Assembly (NCBI GenBank): GCA_961205875.1
Contig: OY540822.1
Span: 4,218,501-4,282,500, forward strand
Reading direction: 5' to 3'
Length of the DNA stretch: 64,000 bases
DNA from: Sialis fuliginosa
Taxonomy: Eukaryota; Arthropoda; Insecta; Megaloptera; Sialidae
In this document: positions 33,482 through 45,300 of the stretch, piece by piece
Layout: each line of letters starts with the position of its first letter
Numbering within the stretch: the first letter of the stretch is position 1
Program-made: the position numbers and the translations under genes
Notes under the pieces: generated by a model
Told to the model about the DNA's origin: nothing
Databases searched by the model: none
Seen by the model: the letters and a program-made list of their open reading frames with translations, nothing else

Positions 33482-34139
33482 TTTAATTTTTTGATTTTGA
33501 ATATTACTCAATTTCCTAACAAATAAACTTATTAACGTTTGTTGTACTTATCTTTTTTACTTCATTATTCGTAGCTTAGCTTAAACATCATCGTTCACAC
33601 TTCTCATTTTCTTTTTTAACACCCCATCATAAAAGTACAGGGCTTCGATAGTATAATCAGGGTTAAAATTCATTCAGAACGACAGAATTGCAAAAAATTG
33701 CGAAGTTCGAAAAAAATGATAAACTATGAAAGGCTTAATCTCGGAAACTATTGGGTCTACAGAGACAATTCTAGTAACATATTGTAGCAAATTTAGTCTA
33801 CTTTAAAAACGTTCTAAAAAAGTTTTTTCAAAAACCAGTCCTTTAGGGTAATAATCGCCAAAATTTGAAAAAATAACGATTTTTTCGCGGTTTTTTCGAT
33901 TTTTGACAAAGTTGCGTTCGGCGCTCGAGGTCACAAACTTGGATTATTCATTAGGCCAACATCATAAACAAGTCTGCAAAAAATCAGAACTACCGGATTT
34001 AACGCATGCGGTGATGTATAAGGTTACTGGACTAAATTTCATTATTATAAACCTGATCTTGATTTGGAACATAGTACAGATATTGCCTATTTCTATTAAG
34101 TATACCATTCTCCGTTCTTATGTCATATTTTCTTGAATT

Positions 34140-34765
34140 AGTAATGAAAGAAGAAGCTATAAAAAAACGCATTACTATTAGAATACATAGGCGATGAAGG
34201 ATTTCAAATATATGCATCATTTAAACTATCAGAAGAAGAAAAAACGTTAAAATTGGAGCAATTAATCAAGAAATATGAACACCATTTTTAACCAAGATCG
34301 AATATCTCATATGAGAGATATATGCTATTCTCAAGAAAGCAAGCGTCAACCGAATCAATTAATAGCTACATAACCGCTATAAAAAATTTGCTTCAAGATG
34401 CCAATTCCAAGAAATGGAAGATAGCATAATAACAACAATAATCACGTGCGGAATTCACAATAACAGATTGAGAGAAAGGTTACTTGAAAATAATGAGATG
34501 GATTTAAATGGAGTAGAAAAACTATGCAAAATGATGGAAGCTTCATTACAACACGCCGAAAACATCAGCAACGAAAAAGAAGTACATGCAATAAGAAAGT
34601 ACGGGGCACAACAAAATGAACAAACGCAGCCTAGAAACAAACCTTGTCAACGAGCGCAACCTAGAAACAAACCTTGTCAACGATGTGGAGGACAACACAA
34701 AAAATACCAGTGTGAAGCATTTGGGAAAATATGTAACTTGTGTCACCGAAAAAATCATCTGACAA
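34140..34765 (+). pseudogene. Ty3/gypsy Gag fragment with zinc knuckles
   Basis: A broken leader (IGDEGFQIYASFKLSEEEKT, SINSYITAIKNLLQD) is followed from 34414 by an open frame NRLRERLLENNEMDLNGVEK and MMEASLQHAENIS. A duplicated AQPRNKPCQR segment and the knuckles CQRCGGQHKKYQC and CNLCHRKNHL come next. This is the Gag of K02A2.6-like gypsy elements. The reading frame then runs without a stop into a LINE piece. Confidence 0.8.
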
Positions 34766-35067
34766 GCATAAACGACCTACCTATACTAACACAAAACACA
34801 CTCTCCCTATTTGCAGATGACACGTCTATCATCTTTATAAATAGAGACATAAATGAAATAAAACAAAATATACAAACAACATTCGATAACTTAAAAAAAT
34901 GGTTTTAATCAAATTCTTTATGTATAAACATAGAAAAAATCAAAACTATAAAATTCGGAGAATATGGACCATCGTTAACAGACATAAATATAAATAATAA
35001 TATAATACCACTTACTAACAATGTTCAGTTTCTCGGTCTAACAATAGACAAAAATCTGAACAGTTAA
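34766..35067 (+). pseudogene. LINE reverse transcriptase palm fragment (FADD motif)
   Basis: In frame with the preceding Gag, the text changes to INDLPILTQNTLSLFADDTS, then TFDNLKKWF, a stop, then NNVQFLGLTIDKNLNS. LFADDTS is the catalytic motif C of non-LTR reverse transcriptases. The junction is at about 34765. The fragment stops where the Tigger piece begins. Confidence 0.8.
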
Positions 35068-35074
35068 TAAATAT

Positions 35075-36322
35075 TATATGTTATTCGTGGAGGTAATGAA
35101 ACATTTCATTAAGTGTTCAAGCACGAAACTAGAAAATCCATGTCTGCTAATAATGGATAATCATGAGTCACATTTGTCTATTGAAGCTCTAAATTTAGCG
35201 AAACAATCTGGTGTTGTGGTTCTTACATTTCATCCTCGCACTACTCATAAATTTCAACCCTTAGATGTGGGTTTGATGGGCCCTTTAAATACCTATTATT
35301 ATTCCGCACTTGAGTCATCGATGCTACAGAACCCAGGGAAATCAGTTACAATCTATGAGATAACAAGATTCATTGGCCATGCTTATCCCAGATCTATGAC
35401 TCCACTAAATATATCAACAGCTTTCGCAAAATGTGGAATTTTTCCCTTTAATAAGGATGTATTCTCCGATGAAGACTTCATGCCAAGTGGTGTGACAGAC
35501 CGCCCCGTTCCTGTGGTATCACAAAAATCGCCTGATGCTGAAGCTTCTGCAATGATCCCGTTGTTATCCCTGATCGAGAAAGTCCATCTATACTATCACA
35601 AGAACATCATAGTTACTACCAAAACGTGACACCGCCAAAGAAACCAGATGAAGAATGCAAAGATGAAAATCATCAACCAAAGTCGGAGCATATCATCACT
35701 CCAGTAATGTTCCGTCCTCCGCTAAAGGCTGACCCTCGTACCAACAAACGGAAAGGTAGAAAACTGGGCAAAAGCATGATAGCAACGGACACGCCAGAAA
35801 AGGAAAGAATAGGTGAGGAACGTACTGCTGCATTAAAAAGAAAAGTTTTACGAGATTGTGGAAATGAAATGATTCCATCGGCAAATAAAAGAAGAGTTGT
35901 ACTAGACGAAGACAGTGAAACGAGTGAAGTAGAAGATATAATTTTTGAAAATGAAACAGACCTAGAATCAGATGAGGAAGATGAGCAAATTATATATATA
36001 TGAAGATTTTCCTGATTTACAGCGTAAGCCAATGATTGACGAATATGTCATTGTATTGCTGCAATCTAAAAACCGGGTTGTTTATTATATTGCGAAGATT
36101 CTGGAAACAGAAAGTGATGATGAATATTGCGTTTCGTAATTAAAATTAAAAGATCGTCTTAATAAAACGTTTATGTTCCCTTTAGTACCTGATATAGCAA
36201 ATGTGAAACTGAGTGACATTAAAATGATTCTCTCCCTCCTCCTTGTGTGTCAGGTATAAAACGTCTGATTGAATATTCCTTCAACGTGAACTTCTTTATT
36301 AAATATGGCGTGAATATTTAAT
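35075..36322 (+). pseudogene. Tigger/pogo transposase copy 1, C-terminal part
   Basis: It starts inside the DDE domain: LFVEVMKHFIKCS, LLIMDNHESHLSIEALNLAK (second catalytic aspartate), THKFQPLDVGLMGPLNTYY (third), KCGIFPFNKDVFSDEDF. A frame break near 35620 leads to a lysine-rich part with KSMIATDTPEKERI and an acidic stretch. A further break near 36000 leads to YVIVLLQSKNRVVYYIAKIL to about 36322. The N-terminal DNA-binding domain and first aspartate are missing. Copy 2 at 52-53.4 kb has the same C-terminal architecture, so both belong to one family. Confidence 0.88.
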
Positions 36323-37050
36323 TTGACGCATTATATGTTTTTTCGCGGTTCTTTAACTGGTAGGTAAATTAATGAAGACTGTTTAATATAGCAGGTACCA
36401 TCGAAAAGGATTAAATATCTAAAAAGGTTTATATGATAACTTTAGCGTTATTAAGTAGGTAACTACTGAGAACCAAACTATAAAAAAAATCTTAATTTTG
36501 AATTGAAGTTTTTTCCACGGTTTTTTAAATGAAGACTGATATTATACCATCGAAAAGGCTGGTTGTTAATTATTAATTAAAGGTTTATATGATAACTTAT
36601 TTTTTTGTTAGAAGAAACATTTTTTTTATTTGTATTTTTATAATAAAAGTTGATTATGAAAAATTGTGTGGTTTCTTTTCACAAATAAGCATTTTTTATT
36701 GGTAATGAAATTATGGTTCACTGTTGAAATATGGGTGGTTCAGTGTAAACTACCCATAGTACACAGTGAGTCAAATTTCATTTTTTTTAAACCTCCTTTA
36801 TGGGTCTTAGTTTGTTCCTCTAGCTTTCTGTAACCTCAAACTGAGAAACCTTATGAAATTACCTAAACGATGACACCAAAACGAAATTCTTAGCTTTATT
36901 TTCTAGCAAGTTATATGACTTAGAAAAAAGGGTGGTTCACTGTTCAACAATAAAATTAAAATTAAAAAAAAAATTTATATATGAAAATAGAAACCTATAT
37001 AAAAAAATAAAACAGATAATGGGAAAAATCATTATCCGTATTACTTGAAA
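36323..37050. other. Tigger 3' flank with repeated GGTTCACTGTT motifs
   Basis: GGTTCACTGTTGAA (near 36716) and GGTGGTTCACTGTTCAAC (near 36930) are probably subterminal sites of Tigger copy 1. Related strings GGTTTACTGTTGCAAAC and GGTTAACTGTTGAAC lie after Tigger copy 2 (53915 and 54137). Otherwise AT-rich DNA. Confidence 0.5.
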
Positions 37051-37055
37051 CTATT

Positions 37056-37500
37056 TTACTTGAAACTATCTTTAATATTGTAAAAACAATGATCCAACAA
37101 GAATTCTTTTAAAAGTTTTCTGAATTTATTTGTTTGTAATTTTTTTATATCTGTAGGTAGGTTGTTATATATTTTCACTATTGAGTTAAAAAGTGCTTTA
37201 TATAAAGTTGTTAACGATGTTTGATGTATTTTGCAGGAGTCTTTAATTCTTGTATTGTAATTATGTGTTAGGTAATTTTCCGCGAAAAGATCATAATTGC
37301 TTTTGAAGAACACTGCGCATTCGTATATATGTATATAAACTAGATATGGTTAGCACCTTAAGTAGGACTGTTACCGTTTATAATTCGCAAGGCTTTTTTT
37401 TGTATTTTAAATAGGTTATTTAGGTAGTTATATTTCTTCGTATTAATTATTTTTATACGACTGCGCCATATGATATGTTTAATGATGGGTAATAAATAAA
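37056..37500 (-). pseudogene. LINE reverse transcriptase C-terminal fragment
   Basis: Reading the minus strand: YNYLNNLFKIQKKALRIING, a break, then NYDLFAENYLTHNYNTRIKD, LYKALFNSIVKIYNNLPTDI and LKEFLLDHCFYNIKDSFK. HNYNTR and YN.LP..IK are hallmarks of the 3' end of Jockey/CR1-type ORF2. 5' truncated, one stop. Confidence 0.82.
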
Positions 37501-37529
37501 GCACACGTCCATTTACTTTAACTGTCTAT

Positions 37530-38180
37530 TAGAGTTGTGCATTTTAGTTCATGACAGAGAGCGCTCCCTATAGTTCAGTGGTCTTTAATGAACTAGTTCG
37601 TTCTTCTAGTTCTTTTAGTTCACATAATTTTTTTCCAGACTATACGATGGAATTTGTTGACTTACAATTAGATATATAGGATTGTTAGATTTTTAATGTA
37701 ATTGTTTATTAGTAATTTTGTACTACAATTTTGAATTCGTTATTAATTTATAGACATTTAAATGTATATATTTGCAATAATCTTTTTTTTAAATCGAACT
37801 CTCGATAAATATGAAAATTTTGAAAGATTTTCAATGATACATTATTTATTGTATAGTAATTTAAGCAATATATTTAAATTTCATTAAAATCAGTGACATA
37901 CCATCTTGTTGATTGTCATAAAATATGTAATATAAAAATCACGTGCTTTTGACAGACATATTGCATTCATGTATCTTTAGTAAAATAAATTCAAAATTGG
38001 TAATAAAGTATTGAAAACGTAAAATTATTAAACATAAAAATCGTACAATCTTAAACAGTGTATTTGGAGTGTATCGGGAACTATTGAACTAAAAGAGCAG
38101 AGCGCATACGAACTAGTTCCTCTAGTTCTCGTGTGGGAGCGCTCTTTTGAACTAGTTCGTTCTTGAACTACACAAGTCTA
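37530..38180. mobile_element. Non-autonomous hAT element (MITE), 651 bp
   Basis: Ends TAGAGTTGTG and CACAAGTCTA, flanked by CTGTCTAT at 37522-37529 and 38181-38188. The inner ends carry AGAGCGCTC and many GAACTAGTTC-type dyads. The uninterrupted repeat copy at 31347 reads straight through the target (CTGTCTATTAGAGATCGA), supporting the boundaries. Confidence 0.85.
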
Positions 38181-38391
38181 CTGTCTATTCGAGATCGATT
38201 ATCATGTTTACATTTGATCTTGTCTTAATATCAACTTAGCGCATGCTAATAGAACTATCTCTACTGATCTATTTATATACATCTATGAATGTATATCACA
38301 AATACAACTCGATCCGAGAAAATACAGATATTAACACTATTACCTGAAGACTGAAGCAGTAATAAAATTCGTATAATTTTGAATACAACCG

Positions 38392-38740
38392 AGTACATGG
38401 TCATTAAAGAAAAAAAACTTGTTGAAGTAAACGGTATACTGGCTGTACCTAATTCGAAACTAGGTAAAAGAAAATTTTATTATTGATACTATGCAATCAT
38501 GTTACTGAAGTCTTGATATCTTTTTTTTTCTTCGGGACGATCAATTACTGAAGAAATTAAAATGAAAGTTGTAGACTTTTACACTGATGAAGAAATGAGT
38601 GATTTTTCCGGGAAAAAAGACTATGTATCGGTGTACAACAATGATGGTGAACGTGTTCATGTTCAAAAGCGTTTAATTCTTTCAAATCTGAAAGAATTAT
38701 ACCAAGTATTTCGAGAGAAATATCCTATACATAAAATATA
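38392..38740 (+). pseudogene. Fragment of an unnamed transposon-associated protein
   Basis: Reading MVIKEKKLVEVNGILAVPNS, then after a break EEIKMKVVDFYTDEEMSD, GKKDYVSVYNNDGERVHVQ, KRLILSNLKELYQVFREKYP. The motif [PS]GKKD.VSV...G...+.QKR..L.NLKELY..F was recognised from repeated uncharacterised proteins of insects and cnidarians. No named domain is known to me. It stops at IHKI followed by a stop, where a tRNA-like repeat begins. Confidence 0.55.
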
Positions 38741-38760
38741 ATAAAATAATAAAAAGTAAA

Positions 38761-38823
38761 TCTCCAAACCGAGTTTCGAACCAGCCTTCACCGCGTTAGT
38801 TACCAAGCTAACCGCTTTGCCAC
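38761..38823 (-). repeat. tRNA-like SINE head
   Basis: The minus strand reads GTGGCAAAGCGGTTAGC (A box) and GGCTGGTTCGAAACTCGG (B box) about 40 bases apart. No proper anticodon stem can be drawn. It fits the RNA polymerase III promoter of a tRNA-derived SINE rather than a working tRNA. Confidence 0.5.
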
Positions 38824-38829
38824 ATAATA

Positions 38830-39770
38830 CAGTATATTTGAAATATAACAATTTTCAAAATTACTCATACTGATTTTGTACTATATTTATTTTGAAATTT
38901 CATCGACTTTTATACCAAATAAAACTTACATTACTTACATAATAATGATTAAAATGACTTATGCAACTTATATAACTAGTCGAATGTTTCTAACTTGTAA
39001 ACAGATTTATAACTAAATACAAGTAATTATATTCCCGTAACATTCCAACCGCCTCGTCACCTATAGAAGGGGATGGAATATTTGACTCAATTGAAGATGA
39101 ATTTATTGGACTGGCAGAGGGCACAATTAGCCGTTTGAATGTCGATTCTTGAGTCTTGACAGTGAACACGCGGATGAGATTGTCAGGAGTTGAGTATTGG
39201 GTAGTTGAATCTGTATGTCAGAAATTATTTCAATTTTGGGTCTTGGTTTTGGAATTGGATTTTTATTTAGATTAGTAGCATTTTCTTGAAGTTTCTTTAT
39301 TTATTTTACCAGGGTTGTTAATTAATGATTCATTTTCAAGTGCATTTATTTTTATTCTTGACAAAACATCTGTATTTGTGTTTAGTGTGCCTGTTTTATA
39401 AACAATATTCGACCGGCCCCGTTACATATTTGACATCCTGTATATTAAAATTTAATTCTACAATTCAAGACACACCAAAGTCACGACCTAGGAAACATCA
39501 GCGACCTCGAGTTGCGCCAATATCAGCCATTTTGAACAAGTTTATGTGCGCCACGAAACACAGTCTTTTAAATACAACGTTGTATTTATAAAAATTCCTT
39601 CGCTACGCTACGAAATATGAAATATCAACCATTCTTCGTGTTGATATAATTTCATTCGATTTATTTACCCCATCATAAAAATATTAGCCGAGCCTATAGC
39701 TGATATTTATAGCAGAATTTTCTTAGATAATAAAATTATGAATAATTAAATATTAATAAGTTAAATGAAA
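38830..39770. other. Non-coding stretch
   Basis: No gene recognised. A moderately GC-rich patch at 39040-39200 and an open frame at 39325-39591 show no family signature. Confidence 0.4.
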
Positions 39771-39774
39771 GGTA

Positions 39775-40345
39775 AAAATGAAAAGGCGTTTCAGTTGTTG
39801 AAGGAGCAACTCCTGTCACCCACAATTTTAACTTTCCCGGATTTCGATAAACCTTTCGTGGTTTAAACAGACGCGTCGAACATTGCGCTAGGAGCGGTAC
39901 TGTTACAAGAGGTAGATAGTAGAAGGGTATTCTGTGCTATTCAGTACGCCAGTAAGAAACTAAATCCTGCCAAACGGAGGTACTCGATTTACCAACAAGA
40001 ATGTCTCGCGGTGGTGTGGGCGATTGAGAAATTTCAAGCATACCTCGAGATACAACCGTTTATCCTGCAAACCGACAACTCTGCGCTAGCGTGGATGTTC
40101 AACCATCCCAAGCAGTTGGGAAAGGTAGGACGGTCGGCCTTGAGGCTGACAAAGAGTCGATTTAAGTTCACAGTGCAACATATACGAGGAGCCTTGAACC
40201 CAGTGGCTGACTTTTTAAATAGCCTTTTTGAAGTCGAAGAAGACCCTCCCTCAAAGGGAGCTAAATGTACTCCAGCATGTCCCAGAGTCCTTTACGTCGA
40301 TCAAATATTAATCTCAGGACCCAGACACACGCTGGTCAGAATGTA
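39775..40345 (+). pseudogene. Ty3/gypsy RNase H fragment
   Basis: KAFQLLKEQLLSPTILTFPD, a TAA in place of a codon just before TDASNIALGAVLLQEV, then RRYSIYQQECLAVVWAIEKF, ILQTDNSALAWMFNH and HIRGALNPVADFLNS. The aspartate and glutamate positions of gypsy RNase H are kept. The piece ends ISGPRHTLVRM. An in-frame stop and the absence of RT and integrase mark it as dead. It digests the RNA strand of RNA-DNA hybrids in live elements. Confidence 0.88.
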
Positions 40346-40349
40346 AAAG

Positions 40350-41820
40350 TCTTCACTTTTTGTTACGAAAGTAAAGAAAAAAAGTTACCTGTCAATAAAT
40401 CTCAAGAGCGCAAGAATAAAGTAAGTAACTAAGTCTGTATCAGATATGTCGTGAACCGCCCCTGTATTTTCGGTAGCGTGAAAAGTTGGTAAATATACAG
40501 GGTGTGTTCACTATGTTGGGTTCGTTTAGCGTACGAGCCTAAAAGTCGTCAACTGGATTTCAGCGTATAGCTGTGCAGTTGGATACCCAAACCTGTAGGA
40601 TAATTCTGGAAAAACAACTAGGATATGCACAGGATCGATTTCAATGACTACAATCAATTTAATGACTATTAAATTATATTAAACAAAAACAAGTTATAAA
40701 TTAACTAACGAAATTAATACAACAGTACATATTTAAATTAAAACCCCAAAATTATACAACAATTGAAATCGATACACAACAATATAAAATTTACTTCAAC
40801 GTCAGAAATATAAAACAATCATAATTAAAATCATTAAAACCCCTTAAGTAAATACATGAATTGAATTCCCTGAATGCATTACGATAAACAAACTCATTTC
40901 ATAATAAATGTTAATTTAAATGAGACAAAAATCTAAACCCAAAATATTACAACAATGTAATTAAAAATTAAAGTATAACCCTGATATGTGTTGACGAAAT
41001 GGGCATTGCTGCTGCGGAAGTATTACTGTACTTAATATTTGACACATAATAAAATGACTACTTGAAAATATACTTCTCCCCCTTCGACAGATAATTACGT
41101 TTGACAACAAAGAATTAAAATATTTTAAAACTTCCCTTCAGTTTAATATTGATATGCATATACGTATGTTATTATATTTCTATAAATTCTCCATCTTGGA
41201 TCTACCTTGCCGACAATAACCATCTGGCCAACAGTTATAATTCTACCACGAACCCTAGTGTTAAGTATATTAACTACTGTAGCTTGGCTACGAACCCCAC
41301 AACAGAAAAGGACAAAGAAACACGGAACATCCGCGCCATTTATATATTTAAAAATAATGCAACTCTGGTTTAAAATTATATATATGTTATATATAATAAT
41401 AGTACTGCTTTACACTCAGTTATCAGTGTTCCCAATTGTCCGTTATCCTTTTGCGTTCTTAGGCAAAATATTAAATAAAATAAACCCTACATTTAATGAA
41501 TGAAAAAATATATAAAAACCCAATACAACAATATAAAAAAACTCACCCCTCCCCCACTTGGTATTCCAGAACGGCAGTACACACTTCACATCACATATTT
41601 AACAATAACTTCACAAAACACCCTTTCCCCCCCCCCCTTTATTACCCAAAACATCCCATCGCGAAATTTAAGCGGAAATAATTAACCCATCATACATGCA
41701 GTTCTCAGCCCCGACTACCTCTGTATTTGCAACAACGTTACCGTCGCTAGCCCAATTCTACCGTCTCAGCAAAATCTTATCTGAGTCAGCGTCTGGCTGT
41801 CACTGGCAACCAGTGGTTCT
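40350..41820. other. AT-rich non-coding region
   Basis: No protein family recognised. The open frames at 41149-41685 are threonine/asparagine/proline-rich and overlap one another in several frames. A C-run is at 41630-41638. Confidence 0.4.
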
Positions 41821-41824
41821 CAAA

Positions 41825-42300
41825 CATGGAACCCGCGACCGTTACAGATAGTTCTACTGAAACCAAAGATATTCATATCGAAAATGATTCTGATGCATGA
41901 ATAGTTCGGAGATTGAAATAAAGGAGATTGTATTTTACTATCTTTCAAAGGCGGCAAAAAGATGTAAACTATCAATATGTGTGCACTGTTTTGCAAATAA
42001 ATGGATCTGAAATAGAAGTTATGGGTTTAAAAAGTGTCAAAAACAAATGCGATGTTAATCAAAACAGATATATCCACTGTAGACCGTGCGAATATAATAG
42101 AAGTACTTTTAAATCAGAAATAATTTTGAATAATTCACTTTTACCCCATTATTTAAAAAAATTCATTTTGAAATTGATTGAATTCATTCGGAGATATGAG
42201 CCGACAAAATTTGTGGGTTACACTAACCCAGTGATCGGGAGAAAAATGAGGTGTGTAGGTAGAGGGTAAATGATCCATGCCGAATTTTTAATGAGGACGA
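41825..42300 (+). other. Transposase-tail-like and unrecognised coding pieces
   Basis: A short ATG frame (MEPATVTDSSTETKDIHIEN) ends at a TGA near 41900. Then comes FQRRQKDVNYQYVCTVLQIN GSEIEVMGLKS-type text, similar to the C-terminal tail of Tigger-family proteins. An unrecognised reading follows to 42269 with RPCEYNRSTFKSEIILNNS and YEPTKFVGYTNPVIGRKM. Confidence 0.35.
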
Positions 42301-42339
42301 GAGGACGAGTCAGGGTTTCTGAGGTGCTCAAAATGCGGA

Positions 42340-45300
42340 ACAGTTTTCGTTCCTAAAGGGGCAACTAATGTCTATGAGACTGATATAGGCAGAGAGAAAG
42401 AGAGCACAACAGTAATGTTCTCATTTTCCGCTGATGGTTTAATAATTCCATCAATGGTAGTGTTTGCCTACAAGAGTATAACTAAAGACATAATGGAATC
42501 ACTATTAGAAGGTTATTTTGCATCAAAACAGATCCGGGGGGATGACATCTGACGCATTTTTATTTTACATCAAAGATGTCTTTCATCCAACATTGGTAGC
42601 TAGCAGAAATACATTTCATGTAATTCTTTACCTAGCTGGCCATAATATGTCTATCTAAATTATGTGAAGAATTGTAAATTGTACTTGTCTGCTTGTATCC
42701 AAATACAACAAAAATTCTGCAACCTGCAGATTTTGCTATATTAAAGCCTCTTAAATTGGGTTGGACAAAAGAAATGCAACGCTGGAGAATGTGTAACATT
42801 GATGTCCATGAAGTTAGCAGAGCAAAGTCAGCAAAACAAAAGTTCACTTGACTAATAATTAAGTGCTAATTAAATGCTAATTAAATGCGCAAAAAGAAAA
42901 TTTAATGCTCTTTTAGAAAAAAAAATATTGCATGTTTTGCTAGCTACAGATGAACTCAGCAGAACAAAGTGTCGAATAACAATTAAAATCGTATGTAACT
43001 ACACAAAATGCTTCAGAAAATTAAATGCTAATTAAATGCGCAAAAAGAAAATTTAATGCTCTTTTAGAAAAAAAAATATTGCATGTTTTGCTGGTTTCAG
43101 ATGAACTCAGCAGAACAAAGTATCGAAAAATAGTTAAAATCGTATGTAACTACACGAGATGCTTCAGAAAATTAAATGCTAATTAAATGCGCAAAAATAA
43201 AATTTAATGCTCTTTTAGAAAAAAAAAATATTGCATGTTTTGCTGGTTTCAGATGAACTAAGCAGAACAAAGTATCGAAAAACAGTTAAAATCGTATGTA
43301 ACTACACAAGATGCTTCAGAAAATTAAATGCTAATTAAATGCGCAAAAATAAAATTTAATGCTCTTTTAGAAAAAAAAATATTACATGTTTTGCTAGCTT
43401 CAGATGAACTCAGCAGAACAAAGTGTCGAATAACAGTTAAAGTCATATGTAACTACACAAAATGCTTCAGAAAATTAAATGCTAACTAAATGCGCAAAAA
43501 GAAAATTTAATGCTCTTTTAGAAAAAAAAATATTGCATGTTTTGCTGGTTTCAGATGAACTCAGCAGAACAAAGTGTCGAATAACAGTTAAAGTCATATG
43601 TAACTACACGAGATGCTTCAAAAAATTAAATGCTAATTAAATGCGCAAAAAGAAAATTTAATGCTCTTTTAGAAAAAAAAATATTGCATGTTTTGCTGGT
43701 TTCAGATGAACTCAGCAGAACAAAGTATCGAAAAACAGTTAAAATCGTATGTAACTACACGAGATGCTTCAGAAAATTAAATGCTAATTAAATGCACAAA
43801 AAGAAAATTTAATGCTCTTTTAGAAAAATAAAATATTGCATGTTTTGCTAGCTTCAGATGAACTAAGCAGAACAAAGTGTCGAAAAACAGTTAAAGTCGT
43901 ATGTAACTACACGAAATGCTACAGAAAATTAAAAACTAATTAAATGCGCAGAAAGAAAATTTAATACTCTTCTAAAAAACTGTAATTGTTGAACTCAGAT
44001 TTGACAGTTAACATGCATCTATGGTTGTTTATCAAGGTCTTTATATATATGTTTTAATAGGACGCTATTTGCCTTATGTTGTCAAAGTACAATATTTCAT
44101 TTATTATAATAAGTGGAAGAAAACTTTAAATACAAAAGTTGTCAGGATAGACAAGCAGCACATTTTTTAAATAGTTACATTTATATAGGGTGTCCAATGA
44201 GTGTGTTACAGATCAAAGTAATATTTTTTTAAATACAAAGTATATTTTTTTAATTTATAATCTAAAGGTATTTATTTTTAGGATACTTTGATATAGCATG
44301 TGTGGGATTATACTAAGTAGTTTATAAATTATGACCATTTTTGTAAGAAAATTGTGTTATTTTCAACATCTTGTAATTACCACAAAAAAAATTTTGTTTT
44401 TTGCTAAAAATAATTTTGGCATATGATCTATTATTGCGATATTACATCAAACATTAACAAAATTGTATTCTTTGTACAGGGCGTATCAAAACTCTGAACT
44501 TAATTTTTTTCAAAACACCAAAATGAAGAAAGTATGTTTCTGTGTATTTTTTGACAAATAATCTTCTATAAGAACCCTACTCGGGAAATAATTAAAGAAC
44601 ACAAAAATATTTGAAAAAAATCGACGGGCCCACTGGCTCCATACACTCCTGGTAAAAATTATTATTGTTTGATACTGGAAATAGATAATACTTATTAATA
44701 ATAAACCGGTTATCAAATTTAATATATTTCAACTGTATCACTATGAGCATTTAATTAGCATTTAATTTTTTGAAGCATTTCATGTAGTTACATACGACTT
44801 TAACTGTTATTCGACACTTTGTTCTGCTTAGTTCATTTGAAACCAGCAAAACATGCAATATTTTTTTTTTAAAGAGCATTAAATTTTATTTTTGCGCATT
44901 TAATTAGCATTTAATTTTCTGAAGCATTTCGTGTAGTAACATACAACCTTAACTGTTATTCGACACTTTGTTCTGTTGAGTTCATCTGAAGCTAGCAAAA
45001 CATACAATATTTTTTTTTAAAAGAGCATTAAATTTTCTTTTTGCGCATTTAATTAGCATTTAATTTTCTGGAGCATTTCGTGTAGTTACATACGAATTTA
45101 ACTGTTATTCGACACTTTGTTCTGCTTAGTTCATCTGAAGCTAGCAAAACATGCAATATTTTTTTTTCTAAAAGAGCATTAAATTTTCTTTTTGCGCATT
45201 TAATTAGCATTTAATTTTCTGATGCATCTCGTTTAGTTACATACGATTTTAACTGTTTTTCGATACTTTGTTCTGCTGAGTTCATCTGAAACCAGCAAAA

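Larger units (their letters stand above)
31601..34034 (+). mobile_element. DNA-transposon-like unit with ~355-bp inverted ends and a PIN-like/CXC gene
   Basis: Bases 31601-31962 are the reverse complement of 33683-34034, with a few mismatches and one ~11-base indel near the tip. The outer tips are TAGTCCAGTAAC and GTTACTGGACTA. Long identical text such as GGTTTTTGAAAAAACTTTTT is conserved in both arms. A single protein gene fills the middle. AAT follows the right tip and precedes the left tip, so a 3-bp target duplication is possible but not proven. Neighbours are Copia-like and gypsy fragments. Confidence 0.75.

Noticed and set aside
35673-36032. Minus-strand frame opposite the Tigger copy 1 tail
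   Set aside because: A serine-rich shadow of the acidic, lysine-rich tail, which matches copy 2.
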